From Marthasterias glacialis (taxonomy: Eukaryota; Echinodermata; Asteroidea; Forcipulatida; Asteriidae): DNA of 64,000 nt. The DNA lies in contig OU452226.1 of NCBI GenBank assembly GCA_911728455.2, forward strand, positions 22,275,938-22,339,937, read 5' to 3'. Shown piece after piece: positions 38,151-50,214 of this stretch (position 1 is its first letter; every line of letters starts with the position of its first letter). The notes beneath the pieces are model-generated. The model ran no database searches and had not been told where the DNA came from. It saw only the letters and a list, made by a program, of their open reading frames with translations. Both the position numbers and the translations under genes were made by a program.

Positions 38151-39196
38151 TGTTGAACCTGTAAAGCAGAAAGCGTTTGACACAAACTTTCTAAACAGTT
38201 ATGTTTGCCTTATACTGTATAGCAGAATATACAGGAAAACCATTCACAATATGCATATGGTTCAGAAACCAATTATGTTGACAAAGGTACAAATGTATGT
38301 TTGACTTTAAAATTCTCTCATCTATGAAAAAAGATTACGGAAAAACATCTGCTTATAAAAAACAACATAACATGTCATGACGAAGACAAGTTGCTGGTTC
38401 CAAGAAAATGTTGTGCACTCCTGTGCCACATCCACTGGACAGTCTCAAATTACATCTAATTACAGCACGCCGCTCTATCAGGCGGTTATGTTCATCCCAC
38501 CAACGGGACGTACTGTCGTCTTTCCAAAGTCACGTTCCTCTCAACACTAGAGATCCTTTAGAGCATCATATGCAAGGCTTTGGAACCCACTAACCTGCTT
38601 CTTTGCTGTCGTTCCCCAATCAAGCCAATATTTTAAGTCCATTGTTCATAATACGTTCTTTACCAATTACAAAACTATAAAAAATAGTTTGAAAATCAGT
38701 TTTCACAAACTGCCCTTTAAAACAAAGGGTGCCATTGAACCTTGACATTGTCCCTCGGTTATGACGTTCTATTTATAGGACACCATGAAGTCAATAATGT
38801 GTCTGTCCACCTCACATTGTTATTCCTTTGGTTATCCTGACTCTGCTAATCAACCTGTTCCGCGGGAACCTAAGCTCAAGGTCTCCTACATACCCACTCG
38901 TCTTGTACCAGTCATTTCGAGTGGCATTTAAAGTTATGGTAAACGGAAAAAAATAGAGTGACCATTTCAAAAATTAAAATCGGGCGATTTTCAACCTAAC
39001 ACCTTGTATTACTTGGTATAAAAATAATTAACTCAACAGTCTGTACCGTCAAAAATGCTGCCGGCTTCTACGCAATGAAATCACTATGTATGGTTTATAT
39101 AAAATAACAATAAATTATAATTTTAATGGGTTTTGTGATCATTATCTTCCCTAAACCAATGAGAAACGACCCCTTTAAGAAATATAGTGAACAAAT

Positions 39197-39315
39197 CAGT
39201 GGCGTAACTAAAGGGGGGCACGGGAACTACAGTTTTAATTGACCAAAAGTGCGCCCTAGGAAAAATGGTGCAACCCCTTGTGCCTCCCTAAAATTTTACC
39301 CTAGTTACGGCGCTA
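39197..39315. mobile_element. family H short element (CAGTGGCGTAACTA ends)
   Basis: It starts CAGTGGCGTAACTAAAGGGG and ends CTAGTTACGGCGCTAG. The interior (GTTTTAATTGACCAAAAGTG, CGCCCTAGGAAAAATGG) is shared with the elements at 39873-40227 and 44235-44638. Confidence 0.65.
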
Positions 39316-39872
39316 GAATAAATACACCTACGCTGGCCTGGTGACTTATAACATCCGAAATCTCTTTATCCGATTTTCTGAAAACCCCAGCTCAGGCAAA
39401 AGACCTTTACCAAGGTTTCAGTCTTTATCATCCCTGACTGTGTTAATTATCTCATCCCACCATCAACAGCGGTCCGCTGGACAAATACCAGTCATAAACA
39501 CTAGTCAAGCTTCAAGGTTGTCCTGTCATCCTCATCTTGAATCATCCTACATGTCCTTGAGCAAGGTCCGCAACCCTGACCGTGTATCCTTTTTTTATAC
39601 AAAAAGAGTGACCCTGTATATTCAAGGGCATTTCCTGGCAGACAAAAATATACCTGCACTTGTTGTAATGGGCAATTGTATGTTGTATCATAATTTCCAC
39701 ATAAATTCAACAGTTATTAAAAAAAATGAACAATCTTTGAGATGTTGCCCCCTTTCTTCATATCAAAAGTTGATCAAAATCAGACAGTGCAATATCCAGG
39801 AAATGTAAGATTTTAAGTTGTCTTCAATTGAGCTGTGTACAAATTGTGCCTGCAGGAATTTCAGGCTCTGTG

Positions 39873-40227
39873 CAGTGGCGTAACTAACGGGGGGGGGGGG
39901 GGGGGGGGGGGGGTTACATGCCCCCGGGTGCCCCCCCCCCCCCCCCCCCCCATTTGAACTCTGGACTTTTGAGATTGAAAAATACCAGAATAAAATGTGA
40001 CATTTTTATATAGTAATTTCAATGTTTTTAAAACTATTTTGTATTATTTACACACAGAATGTATTTTGTTTTACCTCAACCCGTCAGAAGAGCGCTGAAA
40101 AGGGGCTTGTTTAGGTACATACAAACGGAAACTACAGTTTTAATTGGCCAAAAGTGCCCACCTAGGAAAATGGTACCCCCCCCCCCGTGCCCTCTTAAAA
40201 GGTTACCCTTGTATAATATGGCGCTGG
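39873..40227. mobile_element. family H element with long G and C runs
   Basis: It starts CAGTGGCGTAACTAACGGGG, has a G run of roughly two dozen bases (39889-39913), then CATGCCCCCGGGTG and a C run, and ends TATGGCGCTGG. The interior AACTACAGTTTTAATTGGCC and CACCTAGGAAAATGGT is shared with the short copy at 39197. Confidence 0.65.
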
Positions 40228-40424
40228 CTCTGTGGCTCTTCTGTAAACATTGTGATGTCATGGGACTACAGTTCTTTGATTTTAAAAGGGGATGTCAACC
40301 ACTGCCTGCACACTTACTCACTTGGTTTAATTTTGCTCAAGTCTCATACAATATTGAAAGAAGCCTGTTGTTTTAACCAGTGTCATTTAGCGGATTAAAA
40401 GCTTATTACCAAGCCTACTGGTTC

Positions 40425-40520
40425 GCAGTGTAACTAGGGGTGGGGGCGCACGAGGGGGAACGTGCCCCTCCTCTCCCCTCCCCCAATTGATGTCCGTGCC
40501 CCCTTTGCACTGCCAGGGTG
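40425..40520. mobile_element. family H fragment
   Basis: GCAGTGTAACTAGGGGTGGG, CGTGCCCCTCC and GATGTCCGTGCCCCC match the 5' part of family H. Confidence 0.5.
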
Positions 40521-41049
40521 ACATGGTTTTTAATGTACATACACAATACTATACATTACACTGTCAATACATTAAGTACTTGCAATGTACATACAATGCA
40601 TATATTCTCAGTGTTTGTTCGTGCTAGGCAATGTTCAAATAATCACAACTCAAAAAATGTAAGAGTGCCCATCCCAAATCTTTCTTTAAACTAATAATGA
40701 AAAATGAAAAAATACGCATTTTCGCAAATCACGATCAAAAGTTGTTGTGGTTCGCGATATAATTTTGATTTCATTTTATGAAATGAAGGCCATTTCAAGG
40801 GCTTTCAGATGATGTAAAGTTTTCTCTGTCTATAGGTGCTTTACTTTTGGAGATAGGGCTGTCCAAATATAGCAGGTCATGCTAATTAGTCAAACGTTCG
40901 TTGACCCATATCTAAAAAAAAAAGAAATTAACTGAATGAAATAAAATTTCGGTTCTGGGGGTTTCTCGATCAGGCCAATCAGCACACTGGATGTCGTTTC
41001 AATCTGTGGCGGTCTGGTCCAAAAGCATGTTGAATTGACACGGACTGAC

Positions 41050-41212
41050 CCATTAGTCATCCGTAATAACGGATTATTAATCTGTTTCGACTGATTTTTA
41101 CTGCATGATTAGTAATCCGTTCCGTTATTACTGATTAGTAATCCGTTCCATTATTACGGATTACTAATGGTTAATTACGGATTAGTAATCTGTTATAACA
41201 GATTACTAATAT
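41050..41212. repeat. palindromic tandem array, unit about ATTAGTAATCCGTTATTACGG
   Basis: Repeated TTAGTAATCCGTTCCGTTAT and ATTACGGATTACTAAT segments alternate in both orientations for about 160 bases. Confidence 0.7.
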
Positions 41213-42111
41213 AATTATACATGTACTTTCAGTGGCACCAATGGTTTTTCTTACAAAACTGTAAGTGTATAGAAACAAACACAAAAATGAATACAGTCAA
41301 GTGGTTAGGAAGACACCAGCAAAGAACAGAAAAGGTGCCACATTAACTAATATTGTATTGTCAGTTCCAAAAGTATTACTTTCCATTTCAAGCAGGCAAT
41401 AAATTTAGCACTAATCATTAATACTAAGATAAGATTTACTATACATTTAGTATTAGCAGACTGAGTAGTAGTAAGGTTTTAAGGCAGCAAAGGAAGACAT
41501 TTCATTTAATGCGAGCTCACGCACCTGTCATCCTATAGTGACTCCCTCCCCCACCCCCCTAAGCATTTTCCTATGGTTTGGATTATCTTTCTGATGTCCA
41601 ATATCCGTATAGCGGCCATACAAAATAATAATCAACATTGGGCGTGATCAGGTCACGTATAACATCTGATCAAACCAATTTTGAAAGGAGTTTATGATAT
41701 TAAAATTGGCTCATAGTTATGAATGGTTGAAGTGTTGTTTTCCCAAAGAAATTAAATGATACAGATGTTCTTTTTTTTCAAGTACAACTGTAAGTGAGAC
41801 TTTCTGTGATACAGGGCGGTGCTGTTCAATCAGTACAGTGTCACGACATGCTTGTTTTTGCGACAGATCGCGTGCTTAAAAAACAATAACAAGCTCAGCT
41901 ACAACAACTAGAAAAGCAGTAAATTACTTTGACCATAGACTCGGTACAAAACGACCGAATGGCAAGCTGCCGAGCTAGTTGAGATGATGGTCGTAATCTT
42001 CCTCCTCGGACCGTGGTGGCGGGGGGAGTCAGGGGTTACGAGGGTCACGATCATCGCAAATATGACTGAGGAATCACCTCGTTGAAAACATCAACACACA
42101 ACATTTAGGCC

Positions 42112-42215
42112 GTGTCTGAATTTAATGGCTTTGGCATTGACTCTGGCTGGAACACCAAAAAAAGTCATATTCGTCAACGTTGCCACTGCAGCCAACGGCC
42201 TTATCCGTAACCGAA
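42112..42215 (+). repeat. family G short repeat
   Basis: It contains CGTGTCTGAATTTAATGGCT, TTCGTCAACGTTGCCACTGC and AGCCAACGGCCTTATCCG, matching the copy at 5845-5945. Confidence 0.5.
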
Positions 42216-42749
42216 GTCGCCTGAACTACTATGCAAATACTATTACAGGAAGGGCTATACGAACACTTTATCAAGAGTTGTTTAAACACATGACGAATAA
42301 ACACAGAGCTCCCCCGAATCTCACGTTAATTGTTGAAGGCTAAAGCTATAATACATTTGTCATAATCCCCGAACATAGCAAGAATTGCGGTACAGCATAT
42401 ATTTATATGAATCAATGTCGTTGTTGATTTAATGAATAAGTTGCTTTTGGAACTCAGCGTGTGCGTCCGAATCTGTGGCTGATGGGAGAGGAGTTGCCCT
42501 GGCCCTGCCCGTGTACCACAGCGCAAGGCTCGCCTGTGCGATAATTGGGGTCTGTTAAAGTGTCTGAATATAGTACATATGTTGAAACTGAACAATTATC
42601 CTGCGGTCTTTATTTAACAATCTACTCCTTGTGTTGTATGAAATGTTTGTGTCCATGTCAGAGATTTATGCTTGTCGTTAATTTTCGTGGCTTTTACTGC
42701 TATGACGACCTTGGTATACGAGGTGTAAAATTAGTGTAAAGTATAAATT

Positions 42750-42965
42750 ATTACCACTGCATAAAAGTACCCGAGACGAAGAATGTTTTTGAAGGAACTG
42801 TTTTCATGGGCCACCTGTTGACGTTTCCTTCAGGAAGACATCTTCACCCGATCCAAGGATACTTCTCACATCTTGTTACGCTCAGAGAGCAACTAGCCTG
42901 CCCCTAGGGGGCCCTTATACATTCTACGGCCAACAGGTGGATCATGGGTTGGTGAAAGATTGCGC
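42750..42965. mobile_element. fragment resembling a Penelope-like retroelement end
   Basis: GGGCCACCTGTTGACGTTTC-CTTCAGGAAGACATCTTCA is the same motif layout. CCACCTGTTG is mirrored by CAACAGGTGG 130 bases later. Confidence 0.35.
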
Positions 42966-43432
42966 GCAGCAGTGATATCACAGAAGAGACTCTACTTGCG
43001 GTAGAATGTATACATTGTACCTTACGGGTGTTTTTGTCTCATTCCTATTCATCAACTGTGTGATCGGTTGTAAATTAAATATACATTATATAATGTCTCT
43101 GCGGGCTTTAGGTCCGTATGCTATTTTTATTACCGGACAGACACTTCTATTTCAGGCATGCAACTTTACAGCTCATTAAGCTGATTTCCTCGTTTTGGGT
43201 TTCTCAGCTGTGCCATTGAAAATTGAAAAACACAATACAAAGTCTTTCAGTGCCCGATACTTTCCCTTTTTTGGACAAACTGCACTTGCATTCCTGCTAT
43301 GTTTAACCCAATTTCTTCTGCAAGTCCGTGCGCCTTCGGAACAAGGTTGATTGTCTACCGTATCTTCTGTGGGTTTTACAAATGTGCAGCCTTCTTGTTT
43401 TTCTCCAATTAATTGGTGAAAAAGTAAATAAT

Positions 43433-43600
43433 AGGCCCTTTTCGAAATCGTAATTTCTGCTTCGGCTGGCTTCGGCTTACAGTCCACCCGCCCACCTCCA
43501 TGGTCTGTTTGAATCCCATACCATGCCGGTACCAAAGTGTACGTTTAAAAAAAGAATTAACTGGGCCAAAGCCGAAGGCGTGGGTTCGAAAAGGGCCTGA
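43433..43600. mobile_element. MITE-like element with GGCCCTTTTCGAA ends
   Basis: GGCCCTTTTCGAAATCG on the left and the inverted TTCGAAAAGGGCC on the right enclose about 165 bases with mirrored CTTCGGCTGGCTTCGGC and GCCAAAGCCGAAGGC. Confidence 0.6.
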
Positions 43601-43849
43601 GGTTCGAAGTAAAACACATCCTGGCACTTTTTTTATGATGACAATCGCGGTATCTGAGGCATACACATCTACTGAAAACAATGCAAAGATAGATTCACGA
43701 AAGACAGGGTGATGTACAATGCAGCAACAGGCTAACCTATGACGTGTGCAACACTTAAGATTTGCTCATAAACTAATTAGCATGGAGGCAAACAAAGTTT
43801 GCCCTTTGCATTACCACCACTAGACAAAAACAAATCCTCTAACTAGTTG

Positions 43850-43935
43850 TGGTGGTCACCAAAGAGGACAGGTTGTGAAACGACAACTCGACGACGTTTC
43901 AATCAGTTTGCCCAGATCGTCTTCATCAGGCCAAG
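43850..43935. mobile_element. fragment resembling the terminal region of a Penelope-like retroelement
   Basis: CTCGACGACGTTTCAATCAG-TTTGCC followed by CAGATCGTCTTCATCAGGCC has the ACGTTTC...ATCTTCATCAGG layout I associate with Penelope-like element ends in animal genomes. There is no reverse transcriptase nearby. Confidence 0.35.
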
Positions 43936-44234
43936 TTTCAAATCCTTTTTAAGTGTTAAGCTGGTGATGGCATCAAGCTGACCGGGATATAAATAGGTTA
44001 TAGGTCTTATTGACTTTCTTTAGAACGGTTAATTTCCAGTTTGAATTTAAGAAAGAGGTACACACCCAGTTAATTTCCCTCAAAATAAAAGTGTCAAGAC
44101 TGCGTGTGAAAATAATTTGAATTCGTGTTCCAGTGTAAAGTATTACATTGCTCCGTTGGAACATTTATGCTTTTAATTCCTGGGGTCAAACATAACAGCG
44201 ACTTGATAGTAGCGGACTTTTTCACAGGTTGATT

Positions 44235-44638
44235 CCAGTGGCATAGGGTGGGATGGGGGCACGGGGGAACGGGGGGACGTGCCCCCCCCTCCCCCAATAT
44301 TGATGTCCGTGCCCATCTCCCCTGGGTGCCCCTTTGTTTGAAATCTTGACTTTTTAGATTATCAATTACCTTTATAAGCTTGTATGTTGTTATAATTAAT
44401 GTTTTTAAAGCTATGTTTTCTTTTTTAACTTACACGCAGACAATGTATTTGTTCTTACCTCCATATCAGGCTACCTAATAGTAAACGGCATATAACAAGA
44501 TCACTGGAAAGGGGGCTTGTTTGGGAAAAATTCAAACGGAAACAATCGTCTTAATTGACCAGATGTGCCCCCTCGAAAAATAATAATGATGCACCCCATT
44601 GTGCCCCTTAAAGTTTTACCCAAATTTCGCCGCTGGTG
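44235..44638. mobile_element. family H element (about 400 bp)
   Basis: It starts CCAGTGGCATAGGGTGGGAT with G and C runs and TGATGTCCGTGCCC. It has AAACGGAAACAATCGTCTTA, ATTGACCAGATGTGCCCCCT inside, and ends TTCGCCGCTGG. Confidence 0.6.
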
Positions 44639-47035
44639 GTTGGTTCTTGTATCTTGATAACTCGACACAAAGGTGGTTGGTAGGCCTGTCTCTATTTAAT
44701 TTTATAGAGCCACGAGTTGAGCGGAAATATCATTGATATATCGTTGACCCCTTTTTTCTGTAAATGTCTGAGATGCAAAACTGTCGAATGATCGGTTCAT
44801 ATTGGTCCGAATTATCATTCCAACAGCTCTCCGTTGCTCCTTACCAAGTAAGTTTGTATGGTCATTTATTTTGGGAGTAATTACCAAAAGTATCCCCTGC
44901 CTTTAATTCATTTAACACTGTTTGAAAAAACTTAAGATCAACCGACTGTTTGAAAAGGAATTAAGATTAACAGACTGTTTGAGAAACATTAAGATGGTAG
45001 GCCTATAGGCCTGATATATTAAAGTCTATGATGATCTGTGGCACTCTGTGTAATCATTTTTTGACTCGCAGTTTCTCGTCATTGGAAAAGTATAGTTCTT
45101 TGAAATGAAACAATGAACTTGAACCCCCCAAAATGTGTGCGTGAACTTGGGTGTAGAGACCACATACGTGAGTCAGTGTTTTTAATGTGAGCACGTTCAG
45201 TTGATTCCGTTGCAACGTGGAAGCGGAAAGTATCAACTTGGATGCGTTTGTTAAAGTTGTGGTTCAGCTTTAGTTCTCCCCGAAAGGTTAAATTCTCTGT
45301 GATTTATTTCGAATTCCATCATAAAATTGTGTCTCTGTGGTATCCAAGAATGAATGCAATTTGCCCATTAAATCAATTAGATCTGAGGTGAAGTTATGTA
45401 TACTGGCACATTTCGTCAAGATACTTTTGAAAGTACACCACGCGTAATCGTTTCTCATTTCCATTTTGTTTCAAACGGACCTGAAGCGGTTTTCATTCCT
45501 CAAAATTGACAGACCATAACATTACAGCTGCAATCTCAAATGTTTACCTTGCCCAAGGTAAAGCTCACGGTACTCGTGGTGGACTTCTTCAATTCAACAA
45601 ACTTACCACACCTTTAAACTACAGACCAATTTTCAAACACGTATCAAAAGACCTTCAGAAAGTCAAGTGAAAACAGTTATACACAACCAGGAGATACAGT
45701 AATCCTCTACACGACTCTATGATTAGTGTGAAGTCACTGATTGCCTCAACGACCTAGAACGAGTTGTCTATGACCTCAACGGAGCGAATTGCTTTACGGT
45801 TGATTTGGAGAAGATCCGGAAACACTCACAGGACAAAGTTGAAGAATTACGTCCGTTTTACGTTACGATTGGTTCCGTTTCCCGCCCTGTAAATAATCAA
45901 AATAGCCCCCAGTCAAATATGACATTTTGGAGTTTGATAGACATCTGGGTTGAGGCTATGTATATAGGTAGTTCTGGTCCAATTATTTGTGTATAAAAAT
46001 GGAAACGTGCATTATAAAGGAAGCATGATGCAATGCAGCGTGCATGGAACACTTTGGAAATATTGGTAAGCCATGATCTTGGGGCGGAGAAACGAGACTA
46101 GTGGTTTAAGCTACAGTGTGGTATCATTCAGGTGTTACTCTTCATTTAGCAGTTCAGAAACCCGTAACCATTGTGAAGTGACATCAATGACCTACCAAAC
46201 ATTTTATCCAATTATGTCTATAGGCATTTTCTACCTATTATTATGCAGTTTTCTCGGCATATAATGACGAAAAGTTTCAACTGAATAGAACTATCCATAG
46301 TAATGTAGTCTATGTCCCTGAGTTTAGCATATGGCTGCTCTTGTTGTTTTTTTATTGTGCATACTGCAGCCTGCTTGCTTATCTTAATTAATTGCTCAAT
46401 AGAATCTAGTTTTATACTTTAATAAGGGGGATATTGAAAGTCCAAATTGGTCTAATTGTTCAAATTGTAAGTACTCATTTTATATGCGTGTTTTTTCCTG
46501 TCTTGCCTGTTGAATTTACCATTTTTACTATTTTGAATTATTATTTTTTTAATGTACGATTCGATGCAATTTTGCCTCTTTTGGCCTCTGGCAACACATT
46601 TGAATTTGAATAAGCCATAAATAATAAGAAATGATACGTAGGTGTCATAACGGGTGCACCGTTAATCATTTAACATACAAATTACTTTATAAAGGCCTGG
46701 TAAATACAGTTCCATAGGGCCTGCAGGAAGGAAAAAGAAGAAGATGATCACAATCATCAAAAGTATGTGTCACTGTATGTATGGCTCTATTAAGTTAAAA
46801 CTATTCGTCATAATATGCTGAGAAAACCGCAATTCTTCTGAGGGCATACTAGCCCCTATCTACCCAGGACCTCGGTGCCCTCGACTTGTCAACACCGAGG
46901 GTAGACCCTGACACAATTTCTCTGACCTCTCCTTAAGAACCCGAATGAAACAAACCAACTTTACCATGGGTACACATGGAGCACTTAGGCCAGCTGAGTG
47001 ACGGCTACATGTTTTTAGCAGAACACAGGTTTTTA

Positions 47036-47060
47036 GTTGTTGTTGTTGTTGTTGTTGTTT
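47036..47060 (+). repeat. (GTT)n microsatellite
   Basis: About eight GTT units. The poly-Gln/Thr ORFs on the other strand come from it. Confidence 0.8.
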
Positions 47061-47142
47061 GTGGCTCAGTGTTTGTGATTGTCTTCTTGGTAATGCCAAT
47101 CAAAACATTTGCTGAGTAATTTCCTGAATAAAAATGAGCCCA

Positions 47143-47384
47143 GGCACCCAATGTCATGGAGCTGATAAAAGGAAAAAAATGTCGCTTACCAAATGTCTCG
47201 TTAGTAAGGAAAAGTAAGCGAAAGTAAAGTAAAGCAAAAGTAAAGCGAAAGTAAGCGAAAGTAAAAGTAAGCGAAAATTGTAAGCGAATAGTGTTCAATG
47301 CAGTACCAGTCATCGTTTAGACTGAATGATTGTGTTAAGCAGAAGTAAACTGCTTAGCATAACTTACTGTGTGGCATTGGCCCC
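47143..47384 (+). mobile_element. family C-like element with an internal AAGCGAAAGTAAA expansion
   Basis: The outer ends CACCCAATGTCATGGAGCTG and GCATTGGCCCC form the family C terminal repeat, and GCAGTACCAGTCATCG plus TTAAGCAGAAGTAAACTGCT match its interior. Between them, 47208-47290 is a tandem array of AAGCGAAAGTAA/AAGTAAAGC units. Confidence 0.55.
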
Positions 47385-47570
47385 TTACACATACACCCCG
47401 ATATAGCCCCTTATTGACAGGTCTTACCCTTCCGTTCAGACACATCTACGATAATTGAAGTTGATGTCAGTATACCTTGAAATCTTTCAGATACCCTGGA
47501 CATTTCCATGGGGCAATGCAAAGCGAAAAATATCAAACCGCAACACTCTTGCAACTCCTTTGAGGTTTTC

Positions 47571-47718
47571 CCAGGGCTTGATTTCACAAAGCTTTAAGAT
47601 TCATTTTAAGATCAGTTGTCAGTGTTAGCATAAATATTGTGACATCACACTTTGCTTAGCAAAGATTGATACACAGCTTTTAAGAACGATCTAAGCTCAT
47701 TGTGGAATTGGCCCCAGG
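47571..47718 (+). mobile_element. family C2 MITE (about 148 bp)
   Basis: Ends CCAGGGCTTGATTTCACAAA and (inverted) the complement of TTGTGGAATTGGCCCCAGG. The interior reads TGTGACATCACACTTTGCTT and AAGATTGATACACA. A partial relative with the same interior is at 37105-37190. Confidence 0.6.
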
Positions 47719-48069
47719 TCACCAGGCTCCAGAGCACACAAAGTAAGAAGTTACTCAAGGTCCTCTTTATAGTTATCCGTTAAGACCAAGTACAGGATTG
47801 ACGGTATTGACGGATTATCGATTAAAAATACAATCAGTTCCATTCTGAAAGCCCAATGGTTCTTGAATTCAAAGTATATTTGGTTTGCGGTAACAACATG
47901 TGATTATCTACTTTGCTATGCACAGTATAGATGGTTCTTGTGAGAACTTGTCCTGTTATTTTTTTGTTACTTAATTCTGAAAAGACAGTCCTGTCCTGCT
48001 TATTAACCTGGGTAGGTAGGAAATTGGCCAACTTCTACTTTTGCTTAGTGGATCGAGGGGACTTCTCGA

Positions 48070-48320
48070 GGGGTTATAGAATTCCATACCAATACTTCTG
48101 TTAGTAATCCTGTCAAGTCGAGGAAATAGTATTTGAAGACCCCACAAAACAGCATTGCTTATTTCGTTCATTACCATCGAAATAAGCTTGTAATGAACTT
48201 GTACAAAATCCTGATGACGAAACATAAATCGTCAATTGTCAAAATTTATTCTTTGAAGTATTTCTTTACCTTTATCACTGGAGCACGACAACCAAATTGG
48301 ATGAAGTGTTCACAGGTTTC
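48070..48320 (+). mobile_element. family B MITE, diverged
   Basis: It keeps GTCAAGTCGAGGAAATAG, TTTGAAGACCCCACAAAAC, CATTACCATCGAAATAAGC and a short GTTCACAGGTTTC end. It is diverged in between. Confidence 0.4.
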
Positions 48321-50214
48321 TTGAAAACTATTGAATTCGAAAAAAATTCTCATCCCAGAAAACAGTAATGTACTAACTCCCTTTAAATTCAAAGCAAATG
48401 ACACAATATATGTCTACTGCAAAGTGTTTATACGTGTATACATGGAGGTAGAACCCCAGACGATTATAACCCAACCATATGCTTTCTATCCGTGTTCTTT
48501 CTTTAAAAATTATTCTCAAGATTAAGAAAAGTTTTCCGTAGATTGAATCAACAATCTTTCGAGGAGGATCGCAGCCAAAGCTTAACTCCAAAAACTTTAC
48601 ACAAAAAATATACAATCTGCAAGATCTATTTCACATAACTGAAAAAAGCCAATGTTCCTCAGCGAATCTCAAAGTAGCGGAGAACGGAGTTCGTTACCCT
48701 TGCAGTATTTTCTGAAATGTTGTTGAAGACCTGTTGTGTGAATCATGGAGCAAAGCACTCAGCATCTCCAGTATTTTAGTTTGTACTTATGTGGTCGTTC
48801 AGCCAAACCCTGTATGCCCACTGAACATGAAGGGACCTTCGTGGATTGAGAGGGGACAGTGATACCGTCCACTCTTGGGCTCAAAGGCATCCCCGAGCCT
48901 CTCCCCAAATTCTCTAGCGAATCCCCCCACGTCATCACCAAGAGTTGTTTGCTTGTGATGCGCTGCCGCCAGCAGGCAGCATGGTGATAATCAGCGAGGC
49001 GGGTTCACATCAACGATGTCCAGACAGCGGCCTCCAGACACGGAAACGTAATTCACAGTGACCCCTGATATTTGTGTTTGGGTGGATGAGTGGCTCGGTC
49101 ATGGGATGACGTTGGTGGTGTCTGCCTGTGGTAGGGGCAGGGTTGGGTTGGTAAATTAGAAGGGAGGGGTCGGCATGGAGGTGAGAGCACAACTTATTCT
49201 CAGGGTGGTTATGAGGTTGCAATACTTTGTGGGTATCATGGCATGGTGCGTGTCATCGTGAGTAGGGACAGGGCCCGTGAGAAGGTGAAGAAGTCCTCTT
49301 TGCTTGCTTGTTTGTTGGGGCGTTTGTTGGGGCGTTTGTTTGTTTGTTTGTTTGTTTGTGGTTTGTGACCATGGTTGGTAAGCAGTTTGCAAACAGCCAA
49401 TTGTATTATTTCATAAAATCACACAAAAAACACGTACTTTGCTGGATAAACTTTTCGGACAAAGGCAGGGGTATGTAACGACCTTAGAGAAATGTATAAA
49501 TTGCTGACAATGCGGCACATGATCTATAAAGAAACAAAAAGCGTTTTTTTATTTGTCATCGAGCAATTGTTGCTGTCTGACAGGTATTCTCAGAAGACAA
49601 GTTCCTTCACACACGAAACCTGAGGGGATGATGTTCCCCTTGAGCCCTCGAAATGTCATGGTCGATACACAAAGTCAATATACATCAATAGGATTTACTC
49701 CAAAGGCGTAAGTGAATTATCATTAGCCTTGATCTATGATATCGTGAAACAAGTACTTATAAGTTTAATATATTTGCTGGAGTGTTGATGTTGTTTCTTT
49801 GTGTGGGTTGTAACTGTCTACGTCTGTTTTATTTTAAGCTCTGTGGTTGAATGGAGTGGGTGTTACTTCGTATCACGTTTGCATTAGTATCTTGCCGCAG
49901 ACTGAACGGTTAATGAAAACAACTTCCTGACTTTCCTTTTATAAAGCGTCCACAACATAATTAAGAACACATGAATCTTGCAAGCGGACTTTAACTACTA
50001 GCCAAACAGTAAACTCCTTAAATGTTAAGTACCAAAAAGCTCTATGCTATAGCCGGACGGAGTTAGAGTAGAGTTCAGATTTTCAAATTCTTTCATCTAA
50101 AATTGTATTAGTCAAAATTATTCAGTTATTGCATAGTTATCGAACGTCATTGGTATAATAGTTTTGAAGTGTGGCTGCAGTGACCTAGTCTGATAAGATA
50201 TTCAATTAGCTCTG
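48321..50214. other. intron 1, no confident gene
   Basis: GC-richer, GT/GG-biased stretch at 48960-49300 and the GTTT microsatellite. No supported exon. Confidence 0.5.
49325..49362 (+). repeat. (GTTT)n microsatellite
   Basis: Consecutive GTTT units after two copies of GGGGCGTTTGTT. Confidence 0.8.

Larger units (their letters stand above)
28951..39196. other. intron 1, no confident gene
   Basis: It holds the listed elements at 29051, 30751, 31317, 32432, 32740, 34218, 37105, 37385 and 38045. The ORFs in between are short and unsupported. Confidence 0.5.
40521..47142. other. intron 1, no confident gene
   Basis: Elements are listed at 41050, 42112, 42750, 43433, 43850 and 44235. The stretch 44640-47035 has no recognisable feature. 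About 45480-45830 is slightly less AT-rich but full of stops in all frames. Confidence 0.5.

Noticed and set aside
39341..39808. 155-codon plus-strand ORF
   Set aside because: No domain, no signal peptide, low-complexity-free but uncharacteristic composition, and it starts just after a family H element. No splice or promoter support.
42122..42343. ORFs on both strands with Ala-rich N-terminus
   Set aside because: They overlap the family G repeat also found at 5845 and 59592; not a gene.
48205..48240. CTGATGACGAAAC, hammerhead-ribozyme-like core
   Set aside because: CTGATGA and GAAA are present, but stem II is essentially absent and the flanking stems do not pair; it lies in a diverged family B copy.
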